DNA of 64,000 bases from Rhynchonema sp. JSB1_4 (GCA_030248065.1 JASAMV010002174.1:58460-122459), one strand, 5' to 3'. Shown: positions 1 to 12,699, counted from the stretch's first letter. The notes: generated from the sequence alone by a model not told the origin. Numbers and translations: made by a program.

Positions 1-109
1 GAAGTGTGACTCATTTATAGGCTTAGGCTCTTAGCCTTAATTTGCCGGGCTTGATTGGCCCAGAACCGGACCGTAGCAAAATACCACATCACCCACACGT
101 CCTCCTTAC

Positions 110-2154
110 CATTGCACATGCAGTCGAAGAAGTATGTTTTCATCAGCAATTCTTTGCGTCTGCCCACTGTGATGTTACCAAATCGTGGTCCGTAACTCTG
201 ACAGATTTCTTCACCTGAAAATGATAGTCTCGTCAGGCTTGCAAAACTGTAAATGTTTCAACACATTTCCAGTGTGCAGTTGATCAAGCCCAAATTGTTG
301 GTTCGTTTTTGACGGTGGCACAGCTACCGTTACCAATAACAAAATAAAAAAAACAAAAAACCCAATCTTATAATTTCGACCTTCTTTGATCGCCACAGTA
401 GCTCGTGTTTTTGCACGTCCGTTCGACTCAAAACTCATAAACGCATTCGGCCGACAGCTGTGGTTCATCAGCACTCCAATCGGGTACATGCCTGACGCTT
501 TCACTGTGCCGTTCTTCTCAAGAATCGTCTGAAAATAATGGTATACATGTGCACATCAGACACCCTAAACGAAGCGCACAGTGGTGCTCTTGATCATGCG
601 GTGCCTTCGCACTGAAGATGACCCGTGTCGGTGTGGTTCCTTTTGGAGCCGTTCTTGCTCTTTTCAACAATTCATTCCAATGGAATGGCCCACCTTGGGA
701 GTCACTGACTGTGCATCAACGAGAAAATTTAACAACTCTTAAAAGCCGATTTGCTCTCAAATGCTGGTTACCTGATTCTCAACGCTCAGTCCTTGCTTGA
801 GCAGCGGACACGTTGTGGCGCCCTGTCTATTCCTCTTTTGTCGCTTAATGTTTTCGATCAACACCCTTTCCGTGACGTGTCTTCGTGTGTCGATGTCCAT
901 TTCCTTGGGCCATGTGTCCATTTCGAGGTACTTGCGCTCCTCAAGTTGGGCCACAATTGGGGGCACCAGTAGAGGTAGCTTGTCTTCGATGCACGGGTTG
1001 CCTGCAATTGTGATGGAGCTGTGGAATGATTTTGGTCATTTAATTTGTAGCAAAACATAGATGACACCCTCCCAATTTTTTTTCCGACTCACATCTGGAC
1101 TCGAAACTAAACATTGAACACACATGAACCACACCGACACATTTTTCATGCACGTTAGGTGGAAACAAGGACAACGTATAGTATACCTTTCAGATTCGCC
1201 GGATCTTCGTCGAAAGGGTCATAATCTAACAACAGTGATAAATTGTGACGCGGAAAACATTAAAAAGTGCTCCAAGTTTCAGAAGAATTCACCTGGCAGA
1301 GTCTCCACCGGTATGAGTCCGTGGATGGATAAGAACAACTCGTTTGATGTATTCAGATATTCTTCTTTGAAGCAACCATACGAAGAAAGGGATTTCTTGT
1401 CAGAATCTGGTTTCAATCGATCATAAATGTCCAAGATTGCGTGCATGGGGGCGTTTAGCAGGGTCCTCAATCCCAACATGGCCATTTCTGGCGGGAAACC
1501 ACTAATTTTTAGTCCGCATTCAAATTGTATGTGTCGTTGCTGGGCTTGTTTCTTGCATGCAACGCTGCAGTAGACAGTCTGAAATCAAGCATTTAAATCA
1601 ACTGTGAAATGTGGAAGAAGTGATTTGTTTGATTTCCGCAGAGACTTTGGCAAAAACAAAAAAATGTTCCTGAACAAGTGTTGGTCGCACAATGATCATA
1701 TAAGAATTCATCAAATCAATCCTGATTCTCACGTTCAGTCACTCATAACCACTGTGCTACTTGTGATTCTCACAAAACATTTGCATCTGAAAATAATCTA
1801 CCAGAGCACCCACGTTGCTGCGGGTCTGAAACATTTCACTGACTGCATTCTTTGTGTGTGCAACGTAAAGTCTTGCCCGTCACTTTCCTGCTTTACGCTT
1901 CAGGAAAAAACTTTGACCAGTTCTTGTAAAGTCATTGTGTCGTTATATATGCCACATCCACCAACCTTATCACAGCCATCACAGTTCACACGATTGCCCT
2001 GTATTGTGTCAATGCAATTGTCACACACGAACGACATGCAAACCGGCTCGACGGTAAGAGAATACGGAGATTCGCTAATCAGTACACAGCCAGGTGGTAG
2101 GGCACGGTTGGCCCGAAGATGACGACCTGGTACAACAAAGGCAATGCAATCCAT
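110..2154 (-). CDS. SMYD-type SET/MYND-domain lysine methyltransferase (3' end beyond the window)
   Basis: Predicted minus-strand exons are 2154-1966, 1578-1293, 1001-772, 528-381 and 214-110, with matching splice phases. The translation follows the SMYD order. It starts with the N-terminal SET piece (GRHLRANRALPPG), then a MYND zinc finger split by an intron (CDNC, CDGC, then YCSVACKKQAQQRH and FEC). A linker helix region follows, then the SET core with NHSCRPN, then GEEICQSYG and a post-SET CMC. SMYD proteins transfer methyl groups from S-adenosylmethionine to lysines of histones and other proteins in nucleus and cytoplasm. The start at 2154 is the first in-frame ATG and gives a family-like N-terminus. 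The last seen exon ends in phase 1 at a GTAAGG donor, so the C-terminal helical region lies left of the window. The family is secure; the subfamily and histone target cannot be told. Confidence 0.85.
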
Positions 2155-2309
2155 GCGCGATACAAAGTCGAGTACCTTTTATGCACCACCAAAATCAGCA
2201 ATAGTTGCTCCCTCTCACCCCTTTCATCGTTGTACACGACGTCAACTGCACACGACAACGCGGCACATCGTGAATTTGGGCCCAAGTAAAGTGTTTCCTC
2301 CATCTTGGC

Positions 2310-5300
2310 GGGTTGTCTGTTGACTTTTGTGCGAGTGAAGGTTTGAAGGTTGAAACCGATTAGAATCGGAATTTTGACTTTGTTCTGGGCTATTGAAAGC
2401 GCATATTATTTTGCACTGTCTGAGTCACAGATGAGACTTTATAAACCAGTCTCAAGTGTTTAGCCTACGCTTGACAGAAAAAAGCGTTCGTCTGAAAGTT
2501 TTTTTGGTGAAATTGAGCCTTTCACCTTTCAAAATTTGAAACCCGCGGCTAAGTGGTTCTGAGTGAAAACGGCTAAGTTATGTATCTTTACCCAGCGTTG
2601 GTGGGCGTGAGCAAAAACTAAAAAGCGCCATTCAAGCTTGAAAATACAAATTGACTTCAAAATTGAGGTTCAGAAACCTGATACAAGACGTTTTTCGTCA
2701 CAAAAAGTTGACAGTTTTGTTGCATTTTCAAAAGAGCGGATCACAAACATGTACAGTATGGCGACGAACATTTAGCAATAAGTTGTCCAGACCTTCTTTT
2801 GCAGATTTCAATCAGTCTATTGAAAATGGAAAAGCCTTGAGATGGTTGACACCAGAAAGGCACCAGGTGAACTTTGCTGAAAACGGACTACTGATCCTTT
2901 AAGAGACTTGGAAATAGCCTTGTCTGTGTACCCAACAAGCTTAGTAAAGCAACAGAACACTTGAGTTTAGACGGAGAGCCGCCACGCGAACTCTTCTGGG
3001 CGTCGCTAATGCAATGAAAATAACAGGCTATTGTGTCAGTCGTGTCCTTATCAACCACTTTAAGAAAACAACCTGTTTTTTTCGACACAGGTCGCATTTT
3101 TTTGGAAATTTACGTTAGCAAAGTTTTAGCTGTTGTCAGTCTCCGTAACACGAAAAAAGTTGGTGAAACAAGTGCTTAGCGAGTTTGTCCCATAATATGT
3201 TTGTTCCAACAGGGGAGTGCACGGATCTTTGTCTTCAAACTGTGACACCTGTTTTTGTGGCCACGCTGTATTTTCGGGCAATCAAGGCGCAAAAATGGCT
3301 TTTCTTTTCTCTTTCGTATTGTGTAATTGTTGAACGAGTGGTTTGGACTAGACTGACGTTTATATGGGTGTCTCGCTTTTTTTTAGGTTCCGTAATTTGA
3401 GAAGCGCGAGAGAAAAAATCTGATGCTCCAAGTTTTCCGTCAGCAGAATACAGCGTTCAGTCTTTTTGATGACCGTTTCATAGTGGGGCTCTCCGTGATG
3501 GTTTGAAACGATAGTATAAGTAAACGATAGTATGCCACTAATTTCCTGTGACAATCACGAGAATTTACGGTGAACAGTCTCGCAAACGCTGACGGATCAG
3601 AATCTCGCAATCGCAAAAATTGACGGGTTCCCGATTACTTTGCCGAGGGCGGCATGTTGTATCGAGGCAACCAATGGTGTGGATCCTGAGGAGTTGTCAA
3701 CACACGGAAATGCAGACGCACGCATGTCAATGACTAAGGTTACGCATGCAATCTCTGTGTGCTTTCACAATCAGGGAAATGAATGGTCACCGAAATGCAG
3801 CACACAAGACTGTTGTGATAACCAAACGCGACAGGTTATAACGCCGTGCATAATGCCGGAACAGCCGCGCCCGCCCTGATGTTTTTGGTGACAAAAAGCG
3901 CAGACTGCAACCGTTGTGCGGAACATTTTACGTGCGCGTATGTATGGTTGTCAATTGTTCCCGCCGTGTGCACATGTTTGTTAGGGGCACAACTTTCAAC
4001 AAAATGTGCATACAATGTAGCAGAATTTAGAGGTTTGGTACCCATTATCTTGGACATTGACTTTCAGGTTTGCAATCCAGGGAGCCAGCCAGGAGGAACC
4101 TGATACTATCGACGCAGGCGAAAAAAACGTGACAGCTTCGACTTCAACGGGTCGGCCCACCCTGGATTTTTTTTTAAATTTTGGTCTTCGTTATATGGGT
4201 CCGTAACCAATTTGCGCTGTTTTAAAATCCACAATGTTTCTAGAAGAAATGTGGCGGGAGGGCAACGAACGCATTCCACTTTGAACTTAAAAGTTTTCTG
4301 AATGTACAGGGCTCCCTGGCACTTGGTAATCACGAACATAGGCTTCAATTTTTTTATCAAAGCAGCGACCGTGGCCAGGCTCGACAAAATTGCTGTGATT
4401 GGGTTTTACAACTTTTGAACCGGCATCAGAGCTGGAAACGAACGATAACAGAATAAAAATGTTGATATGAAGATAACAAATAAAACACATGCATGATAAA
4501 GTCATAGCATAATTGATAAGCGATTCGCATTTGTGTGCAGTAATATTTTCATAACCAAAGCCCAAATATTTTAGCTGAATCACGGTCGTGAACTAACCAC
4601 ATCATTTTTTAAAGTTAAACCGGTTAAATTACCGAGTTTGACCTATACAGCCATTCAGACTGTGAGAACGATACGAGATCAAATCGCCTCCAACTCGCGT
4701 CTTACGAACAACAAAATGAGGTCTCACTTGTGGCCTCAAACAGGAGTCTTGTGCCACGATTAAGCGTTATTACTTATAAGTACATAAGCTCTTCCTGTCA
4801 GTGCTGTGTCAAAAGCAATCATGTAGAATTGATGCCCGTTTTAAAATTGTTAATGAAACTTGGTGATAACTGCATTGTTTACCTGCGGCAATGAGAGCCG
4901 GCCACATCCAGATGTGACGGCGGAATCTTAATGATGGATCGAACTATTAACTGTATGGCTCACGTAATGAACTGCCCACAAATCTCCCAGCTTCAAGTGA
5001 GCAATTTCAGCTGGAAGCACGCGGTACATACATTTTCCGGTTACAGCCCTGGGGCTCTATTCGGTAGTAGGTGGGAAATCGGATTTAGATTATTTTTGTT
5101 CCCAAATACGTAGAGCCCCATGGGGCTTTATTCAAACCGTCTTCCAAATAGAGCCCCATGTAAAAGTTTTGTACTTTTTGAGTGTGGTTCATATGTCATA
5201 TAGACACTTGGTATAGACGAAATTCAGGTTCTACACGAGAGAAAGGCAAACACTTTGACCAAAAAGTGTAAGTAATACACATAGCTGGTTTTGTTCCTTT

Positions 5301-5330
5301 TCTGTCGGTAAATTTAGGATCATAAACTAG
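2310..5330. other. Intergenic region without a recognisable gene
   Basis: No reading frame here shows a domain, a coherent exon series or a paralog elsewhere in the window. The stretch at 5040-5160 has GGGGCTCTATT and AAATAGAGCCCC motifs in both orientations. These resemble the homopolymer-anchored units of the repeat mosaic at 50-59 kb, so this is probably an old fragment of the same element family. Confidence 0.5.
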
Positions 5331-5337
5331 GCACCCG

Positions 5338-8300
5338 AGTTCAAGTTCAAGTTCAAGTTTTTTATTGCATCAGAAGCAACATGGTAACGTCAACAACACG
5401 CATAAGCTGGACAGTAACGACGAAACCATAAATAATCACAAGTGTTTAGTGGGCCAGTGGAAGTTACAGATCGAGAGGTGTAGATGATGATAAGGAGCAA
5501 AAAACACAGAAAACACAGAAACACAGCATGATCGGTCAATTACATTTCACACACGGACGGAATAAATTTCACTGGCAGCAATCGCAATTTGTACAACAAT
5601 TCAACAATCAAGCTTTGCGAACGAATGACTCCTTTGAATGTGCCCATTCGCAGGAAAACAGCAAAATCAGGTAAAGCATTGTAAAGATGGGACATGATAA
5701 CAATAGCACTGGTAGCGAGAATATGAGTTTTAGCACGTGGGATACAAATGGCACGAGAATGATTAAGACGAGAACTGGAGCGAGAATTGGAATCAGAAAT
5801 GAACGAAATAGAGTCAACAGGAGCAGCACGAATACCAAGAACATAAGAATGCATCAATCTCAGACGACGTTTCATGACAGTGACACCCACATAATCAACA
5901 CCAAACATTGAACACAACTGCGAATATGACACAGACCGATCATAATTGCCAGAGAACATGCGAATAATGGATTTTTGTGTTCTTTCCAACAAATTACGTG
6001 AATAGTCATGAATAGGATAGGTCACCTCACACGAATAGTACATGACAGAGCAAATCAAGGTTTGATACAGATAACGCATGACAGACACAGGTAGATCATT
6101 ACGAAAGGTACGGTACAATGAACCAGCAATTTTCTTCACTTTCACAGATGTGGCAGTAGTATGCAAGCCAAAATCAAACTTGGAATCAATAACAGCACCC
6201 AGATATTTGTTTGCATCGACAACATCAATCAGACATTCATCAATCACAATAGCAGGGACAGCGGGACATGAACTTGAGCGAGCAAATTGTTGGAGTTTTG
6301 TTTTGGTAGAATTAATGGAGAGAAGTTTGTGTTTGGAGAAGTGCTCGACAATCAAGTTCACATCCTCTTGCAAATGCTTCTCACAGTCAGGTGTACACAT
6401 GAAGTGAATCAGTACCAGATCATCGGCATAGAGAATAATACGTGAACACGGAGAGAAATGCAGTTTTGCAACAGAGTTGACGTATGCGAGAAACAATAAC
6501 GGTCCTAATACACTGCCCTGCGGCACACCAGAGAGAACAGACAAGAAATCAGAACACACACCATTTACATTCACACATTGGGTTCGATCAGACAAATAGG
6601 ATTGAACCAACAACAATAAATCGGGTGGAACATTGAAATCGTCTTGTAATACACGCAATAATAGATTGTGAGGAACGGTATCGAAAGCCTTTCGAACATC
6701 AAAATACACAGCAACAACAGAATTTGAAACATCAAGAGCACGAGTAACTGTAGTATTGAAATGCAACAGGGCCTCAGTTGTAGACCGACCTCCACGAAAA
6801 CCGAACTGCGTTTCTGAGAGTTTGGGGGCAATGAACCCGTTCAGGATGTTTCGAACGTGCTTCTCAGCGATTTTTGAGCACAGCGGTAATTTGGAGATGG
6901 GGCGGAAGTCCGATGGGTTTTGAGGGGTCTTGACTTTCGGCACGGCAGTGGCAACGGCCCGTTTCCAACCCGACGGCCACGTGTGTTCGTCTATCGATCG
7001 ATTGATGAGCACAGCGAGAGCCGGAGCGATCACGTGGGCACAGTTCTTAAGCATTTCGCCGGTGATGCCATCGATGCCACTGGCCTTGCGAGGGTCGGCT
7101 GTGATGAGACTGTAAAGCACGTGTGAAACATCAGTGTACCATTCGGGTGGCACGGGACCGGTTGAGTTCAGAACCAGTGCCTCAACGTCATTGACGTTCC
7201 ATACACTGGAGAAATGTGTTGATAACAGTGCAGCCAAACCAGCACTGTCAGCAACGCACTCCCCATCAGTGTTGGCCAGAGACACTTGTTCTGTGCTGCT
7301 CCGTCCCGTGTACTTATTCAGCTTTTGCCAGTAGTCAGACAGATGAGCTATTTTACCAAACGTTTTGATGGCATAGTCACGTCTGGCTGCCCTGTTGGCC
7401 TGCCTTGACTGCTCACGCAAAACAAAGTACTTTTCATACGTTCCTTTATCACCGGTCTGTTTCCACTTCCTGTGCAGATCGCTCTTCTTCCGACTGAGCC
7501 GCTTGACCTTCGGCGTCACCCACGGCTGGTCATTCTGTGGTCTTGGGCGAGCGGATCGGACAGGAATGGCATTCGTAGCAGCACCAACGATCGTTTGACT
7601 GATTGCGTCCCAGGCCTGATTCACGTCTACTGCATCAACAACCTGTTTTATTACCAGGTTGTAGGCGATGAGCAAACTGTTCATCAAGTCCCAGTCGGCC
7701 TTCTTGTACTGCCAGACACGGCGCAGCGGAGCGTCGGATGGAGACTGGGTGCTGGAAATATCGAATGTTACTGATGTCATGTGATGGTAGTTTTCGATTG
7801 GTGCAAGGAGTTCGTATTGTACCGCCAGATGGTCAGGCACAAATGTAACATCAATTAATCGACCCTTGTGAGTCGGTTCAGTGATGACCTGGGCGAGATT
7901 ATATTGTTTGAGAGTATTTTCCAGGTTTTTGAACTCAGCTGGCACCAAAGCACACATGTTTACATCACCCGAAACAATAATGTTGTCAAACTTTCCTGTT
8001 TGTGTCACCAAAGCCAATACCGTACTGAGTCCATCGACAAACGTGGCGTTGTTGCACGACGGCGGCTTGTACACACTGATCACACAGCACTTGACCCCGG
8101 CAATCGTGTAGGCGACGGGTAGAATTTCTAGATTATCAGGAATTTTGACAGGCATCATGTATGGGTTGTGACTGTTATTAATGTAAACCCCGACACCACC
8201 ACCGTGCTGAGTTCGGTTCCTCGCGAAGAATCGATAATTTGGGATCTTGAAATCGTCACATGATTGATCGTCCAACTTGGTTTCTTGGACGCACAGCACA

Positions 8301-8539
8301 TCGGGTCGGGGCTCGGACGTTGCACAATGCACGATCAATTCATCAAATTTGTGTTTAGTTGCTAAACCATTCACATTCACAGATTGCACACACACAGAAT
8401 ACATAATGGACATGAACATGTAACACAGACACAGCATACACAAAGCAAGAACACGCAACATGCTATTGGGTGAGATGAGGGGCTGCCACAGCACAGAAAA
8501 CCGCGGGAATGGTTGTGAAAACGGGTTACGGTAATGCAA
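5338..8539 (-). mobile_element. Non-LTR retrotransposon (LINE) with intact ORF
   Basis: The element is read on the minus strand. Its 3' end is an AATAAA signal followed by ACTTGAACTTGAACTTGAAC (5338-5358 on the plus strand), a short tandem tail of the kind that ends CR1/L2/Rex-like LINEs rather than poly(A). One uninterrupted ORF fills 5540-8539. The 5' end is not defined: the sequence from 8540 to about 9060 could be 5' UTR, but no ORF1 is recognisable there. No target duplication was found. An intact 1-kb-residue ORF suggests recent activity. Confidence 0.85.
5540..8539 (-). CDS. LINE polyprotein: APE-type endonuclease and reverse transcriptase
   Basis: This single 999-residue frame begins with a hydrophobic leader of about 45 residues. 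An apurinic-like endonuclease follows (about 50-260), with a QET at 85-87, GDVNM at 191-195 and a terminal HHM at 252-254 in place of the usual SDH. The reverse transcriptase spans about 480-800. It shows KASGIDGI near 485, FRPIS at 545-549, FDVRKAFD at 613-620, GVPQGSVLGP at 671-680 and the catalytic YADD at 704-707. The encoded enzyme would nick chromosomal DNA and copy the element RNA at the nick. The motif set fits the Jockey/CR1/L2 group; the exact clade needs a tree. No frameshift or stop was seen, which is unusual beside the many decayed repeats here. Confidence 0.93.
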   Translation of the reverse strand: MHYRNPFSQPFPRFSVLWQPLISPNSMLRVLALCMLCLCYMFMSIMYSVCVQSVNVNGLATKHKFDELIVHCATSEPRPDVLCVQETKLDDQSCDDFKIPNYRFFARNRTQHGGGVGVYINNSHNPYMMPVKIPDNLEILPVAYTIAGVKCCVISVYKPPSCNNATFVDGLSTVLALVTQTGKFDNIIVSGDVNMCALVPAEFKNLENTLKQYNLAQVITEPTHKGRLIDVTFVPDHLAVQYELLAPIENYHHMTSVTFDISSTQSPSDAPLRRVWQYKKADWDLMNSLLIAYNLVIKQVVDAVDVNQAWDAISQTIVGAATNAIPVRSARPRPQNDQPWVTPKVKRLSRKKSDLHRKWKQTGDKGTYEKYFVLREQSRQANRAARRDYAIKTFGKIAHLSDYWQKLNKYTGRSSTEQVSLANTDGECVADSAGLAALLSTHFSSVWNVNDVEALVLNSTGPVPPEWYTDVSHVLYSLITADPRKASGIDGITGEMLKNCAHVIAPALAVLINRSIDEHTWPSGWKRAVATAVPKVKTPQNPSDFRPISKLPLCSKIAEKHVRNILNGFIAPKLSETQFGFRGGRSTTEALLHFNTTVTRALDVSNSVVAVYFDVRKAFDTVPHNLLLRVLQDDFNVPPDLLLLVQSYLSDRTQCVNVNGVCSDFLSVLSGVPQGSVLGPLLFLAYVNSVAKLHFSPCSRIILYADDLVLIHFMCTPDCEKHLQEDVNLIVEHFSKHKLLSINSTKTKLQQFARSSSCPAVPAIVIDECLIDVVDANKYLGAVIDSKFDFGLHTTATSVKVKKIAGSLYRTFRNDLPVSVMRYLYQTLICSVMYYSCEVTYPIHDYSRNLLERTQKSIIRMFSGNYDRSVSYSQLCSMFGVDYVGVTVMKRRLRLMHSYVLGIRAAPVDSISFISDSNSRSSSRLNHSRAICIPRAKTHILATSAIVIMSHLYNALPDFAVFLRMGTFKGVIRSQSLIVELLYKLRLLPVKFIPSVCEM

Positions 8540-9507
8540 AAAATTTGACAGGGGTTGGGAAGGCTAAATTGTTTGTGAAAAAAACCTGGGAAAAAGCTCA
8601 CAATAACGATAAAACTACTTAAAAACCAAACAGAACTGACCTGTACACGATCGGCGAAAACGGCGTTGAAAAAGAGAGGGGGGAGGGGGGGATGACCGAG
8701 AAAAATAACAAATTGAAAAATTTATATGGAGATGAGGCGAGGAAAACTATGACAGGGATTACCAGAATTTTATAAAGCAGGAATGGAAACAAGCTAAGCA
8801 CGAAAAGTTGGGAAGAAGAAAAACAAGGAGAATGGCAGAAAAAATGAGCAAAAATGAACCAGAAACAAGCGAGAACGACAACAGAGAAGGTTGGAACGAG
8901 CCGAGCGTGCACGCTTACTTGCAAAAAGGCAAGCGCACAGCACGGCGCAAGAAGAGAATGAACGAAAAGAGTCGCGAATAGAGCCTCGGGGCTCTGTTTG
9001 GAATATTTTCCGAAGCGGGCTGTAACCGGAAAACTCCGGTACTGTGTAAACACGTCCAGCATTTTTCACGCGCCAGCAAAATTCTGCATCCGAGCAACGT
9101 TATTTGGCAGACGCGAACTCGATTATGCATGATGTTTTAGCATGGGATGCTCTTTAACCAAACCGCACTATTTTATTTGTTTTGGTGTATTTTATTCATG
9201 TATTTTCAATTAAATTGGCCTGCATCTGAAGCCGGCAGCCATGGTGGCGAAATAAAATTAATAGGTAATGAGCAGTAAGCTGTAAAATTCGTGAAATGCG
9301 AAACAAAAGTGGGTTTAGTCATCGCTGTGGCTTTCGTAGCCCCAAAGAACTTTTTTGTTCTTGCGGCCTGTTCAGCAAAAATAATTGTGAGTGAGATACA
9401 TTCATAAACCAAAACTTACATTAATCTCGTTTCAGAGCTCAGAAACAAATATAACTTTGCAGGTGCACTCGAAGATTTTTACGTTCTTGTGTTAAAAAGA
9501 AAACGCC
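8540..9507. other. Spacer between the LINE and the first cysteine-rich gene
   Basis: No gene is recognised. The left part (to about 9060) may be LINE 5' UTR. At 8978-9040 the sequence has CGGGGCTCTGTTTGG and GGGCTGTAACCGGAAAACTCC. The second string partly recurs inverted at 5035-5055 and as CGGTT near 14760, so it is a dispersed repeat. The right part should hold the promoter of the gene starting at 9508, but no core element can be named. Confidence 0.4.
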
Positions 9508-12500
9508 ATGATCTGCCGTCCTCTTGCATTCCTTGCGGCCGCTGTAATTTTCGTAGCCCAATTTTATGCCGTCTCCACAGGCGGAGTGTACTGCGCTGAT
9601 AGCGATCATGTGAGTGAGTAAAGCTAAGTTTAGACGATTTTTTTTTGGAATTATGACGATTGTATTCTTCTTAAGCTCACTGACAAAGACGATGCAAGTC
9701 TAGCAACATTGGCTTAAAAACAGAATCCAAAATATTGAGGACCAGGTTATCCAATGTACTGAAAATTTAGCGCTTTTGACCAAGCAAGGAGCGATGTTTT
9801 ACCAAGTGCACAAAACCGATGTGTTTTTGAGATAACGTGGCCATCTGGTGAAGTCGCACTGACGATGACCTGTTGAACCGCCCATGTGTCCCCCATGTGT
9901 AAAGAGACACACTGCACAATTCAATATTGAGGACATTGACATAACGTTCCTTGTTTATTCAGGGTATCTGCGCAGTGGAGAATGAGTTCGATTGGTGTTC
10001 AGTGAACGTGACTAACGGCACGTTTGGGTGTGATCCAAACAAGGCGTGTGAAAGTCAGCATGCGATCAGTGGAAAGCTGACGTCGACTTGCCTGAGTTTC
10101 GAAGGCCAAGACCTCTGTTGTTGCAATAACAAGGGACTCGGTGGCACTGCTGTATGCTTTACTGGTTTATATTTTGCTGTTGCTAGACCCTGAAGCCACT
10201 ATGCACTTGAGGACGACCTGGTTCACAAGACCTGTGACAAGCAGTGGGTACATTTTCGTCCCCGTCATAACTGTGCAAAACTTTTCAACCCCCCTTTTTT
10301 CCGAATTGTGCCCCACCTGGCTCATTCGGCAGATGTCTAACAGGGCTTTGTTTCTTGGAAGACACGTTCTCGACAACAGAGGACATTAACATCTTTTTTG
10401 GATACAGCACTGGGCTTTAGACGAAAACTTCGGTGTTTCAGGAATTCTGCAACTACCTGGCGATTATGGGTCTAAAAACGGGCAAAGCGCAGACGAAAAT
10501 GGACGCTGCGATAATTTGCGACACTTCGGCAGCGCACAAGGGGAATCAGGCACAAATTGGCAAATGTGCCGATGTCTATTGCACCCATTTCATGTACAGG
10601 GTATGTCTTCGTTAACTGAAATATTGAAATAATTAAATTTCTCGCGCCGAAACTGAATGAATGTTCGGCCAATTTCTCTCCGCTTCTCATCATATTTCCT
10701 TTCAGCGGGAGGGCGCACGAACGGGCGGCGGTTTCATCAAATCATGCCAATCCTGGATGCACAGAGGTGTCATGCAATACAATGCCAACTCACCAACGTA
10801 ATGATACACATACTTATTGTCTTTTTTATGTATTCTTTGATTTAAAAATTTCCTTACCGTTAGCGTTTGCCTTATTTTCGTGAATGTTCCTTGAAGTGTA
10901 ATCGTCGCCATCAGCAAATTACATGTAGAATGAAGATTTTTGACACCAGGCGGGCCAAACGTGGCTAAACTTGCCAGCATATGGTATTTGATTTGAAAGA
11001 TTTGGTATTTGATTGATTTTAAAGACTAATCTCCATCCACTGCGCCCCTCCTCTTTTGCACAACCTCACAACGTTTGCGTTTGCTTCAGGTACATGACGT
11101 TGAAAGGCTTCGAGTACCTCGACAAAGAAATCGTCAACAAGGTTAAATACCAATGTTCGCGATTGATTGAATTCGCTGAGGAGGCACCCGATGGAATGCG
11201 ATCCGTTTGCGTCAAGCTGAAATTTACGGTGAAAGGGCGCTTTACTTAGCATTATTCAGCATGATCTATCATGCAGCAAAGAGTAGACATCCAAAGACGT
11301 GTTCAACAGTCAATTCCGCTTGCTGGCTTGTCAATCGGTCGGTATCAAAATCGGGGATCGCATTTGATCGGATCAAGACACACGTGTGGTCGGACAAAGC
11401 AGATAATAACGTGATGGGATGGAATCATCTGTGTTTCACGCACAAACAACCTTCGCCTTAGCAGCGTATAAGATTGTGCGCAGAGCGATATAAACTTGGA
11501 TCGGACCGGTCCCCGTTGGTCACGTCTACGTGACTTATTTGATTTAAGGATGTTAAGAAATTTAGTGACGCCACTGGTTTCGTCCAGCGTAAAAGCCCTT
11601 CCCCGACCTAAAAATGAATAACTTTTAAAAGTAGGACAAAACTATGTACATATCCCATGCTTCAGTAAATTTCTTTGCAAGAATCGCGCAATGACCAAGG
11701 CAAGTCACATGTGATCCGATCCGATCACCAAGTTTGATGCTGCTCATAGTGCACGCATTTTGCAACATCACCCAGCAAGCCATGTCGTGGCTGCGTGCTA
11801 TGAGCTGCGCACAAGCACTGGTCCAACCCTGATCATCATGTATAACACACGCACATCCCACAAACCAAGACACACATGGTCAGCTGGGTCGTGGAGCACG
11901 CAGGGCTGGATCACATTCAAACAATGCCATGGCTGGAATTTTCGAAGCGGATGTAAACAAGAGTTGGGTGTAAAGGTCGGTGTGAATTCGGGCGAAAGCT
12001 CAGTGTGCGAAAGTTGTTGTAAACTTGAAAACAGCATGCAATGTTTCATGTTAAGTCGACCCTTTACACCGACTGAGCTTTCGACCGGACTTTACACCTA
12101 CACCCAACTTTTTGTTTTTACCGTTTTCGAAATTCCATACTTAGCTGCAGCACAACGCATGTCACATGTTTCCGTTGGTTGGCAAGGCAGATCTGATCAG
12201 ATATCGCATCAATCGGTCTGTGTATCGGCCGGTTTGACATCGGCCACAGCTTCCACCCTGTTCATGCTACGCAAAAAACAAGAGAGGGAGGATGTTTGAT
12301 GGTGCACACACTCTCTGTAACTTTCCTGCGGAGGAGCAGTGAGGGAACCGAAACTGGCCCACTTAAGCACACACAGCCGTCTCACGCGGGCGTCGTTTTT
12401 ATTTATGGTACTTCAGTCAAGCAGGGAATTGTGATAGGCCGATGTTTCACGCACTCTATATGTAGGTATGTATACCTAATTCTATTATCCTTCAGCGTCG

Positions 12501-12699
12501 CGGCATCGACTACGTGGCCCATTACTGTTGTTGCTCGGGCGTGGACAATTGTAATGCAAAGATTGAATGGGATCACAAAGTGATTGACACCACGAAAATC
12601 ACCGAAGAAGGAAGAATTGCTGGGGCCCGCCAGATTGGGGCACACTGGCAGCACATAATTGGGATGGCTATGTTGGGCTGGTGGTTGGTTTGGAAGTAG
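9508..12699 (+). CDS. Secreted cysteine-rich (Ly6/three-finger-like) protein, paralog 1
   Basis: Six exons in matching phase: 9508-9609, 9963-10151, 10442-10600, 10706-10797, 11090-11228, 12496-12699, giving about 294 residues. A signal peptide (MICRPLAFLAAAVIFVAQFYAVS) leads into two cysteine-rich modules. The first ends in LCCCNN. The second ends in YCCCSGVDNCN, the CC...CN close typical of Ly6/activin-receptor-like three-finger domains. The C-terminus is moderately hydrophobic (IIGMAMLGWWLVW) and could be a GPI-anchor signal. It is closely related to the gene at 13257-15206: exons 2, 4 and 5 have identical lengths (189, 92 and 139 bases). The last intron (11229-12495) holds an inverted-repeat element. 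I do not recognise the protein by name; an extracellular binding role is only an inference from the fold. Confidence 0.75.
11936..12136. mobile_element. Inverted-repeat MITE, family R1, copy 1
   Basis: The arms begin GGAATTTTCGAAGCGG and end CCGTTTTCGAAATTCC. Inside are mirrored GTGTAAAGGTCGG and CCGACTGAGCTTTCG blocks around an ATGTTTCATG centre. Related copies lie at 26510-26736 and 28852-29046. No coding capacity. It lies within the last intron of the cysteine-rich gene. Confidence 0.7.

Noticed and set aside
560..711. Extra exon in the SMYD gene between 772 and 528
   Set aside because: An open stretch exists, but direct joining of the flanking exons is in phase and gives a continuous family-like SET sequence.
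1604..2122. A 172-codon plus-strand frame
   Set aside because: It lies antisense over the SMYD first exon and intron, lacks any motif, and the opposite strand carries clear MYND/SET coding.
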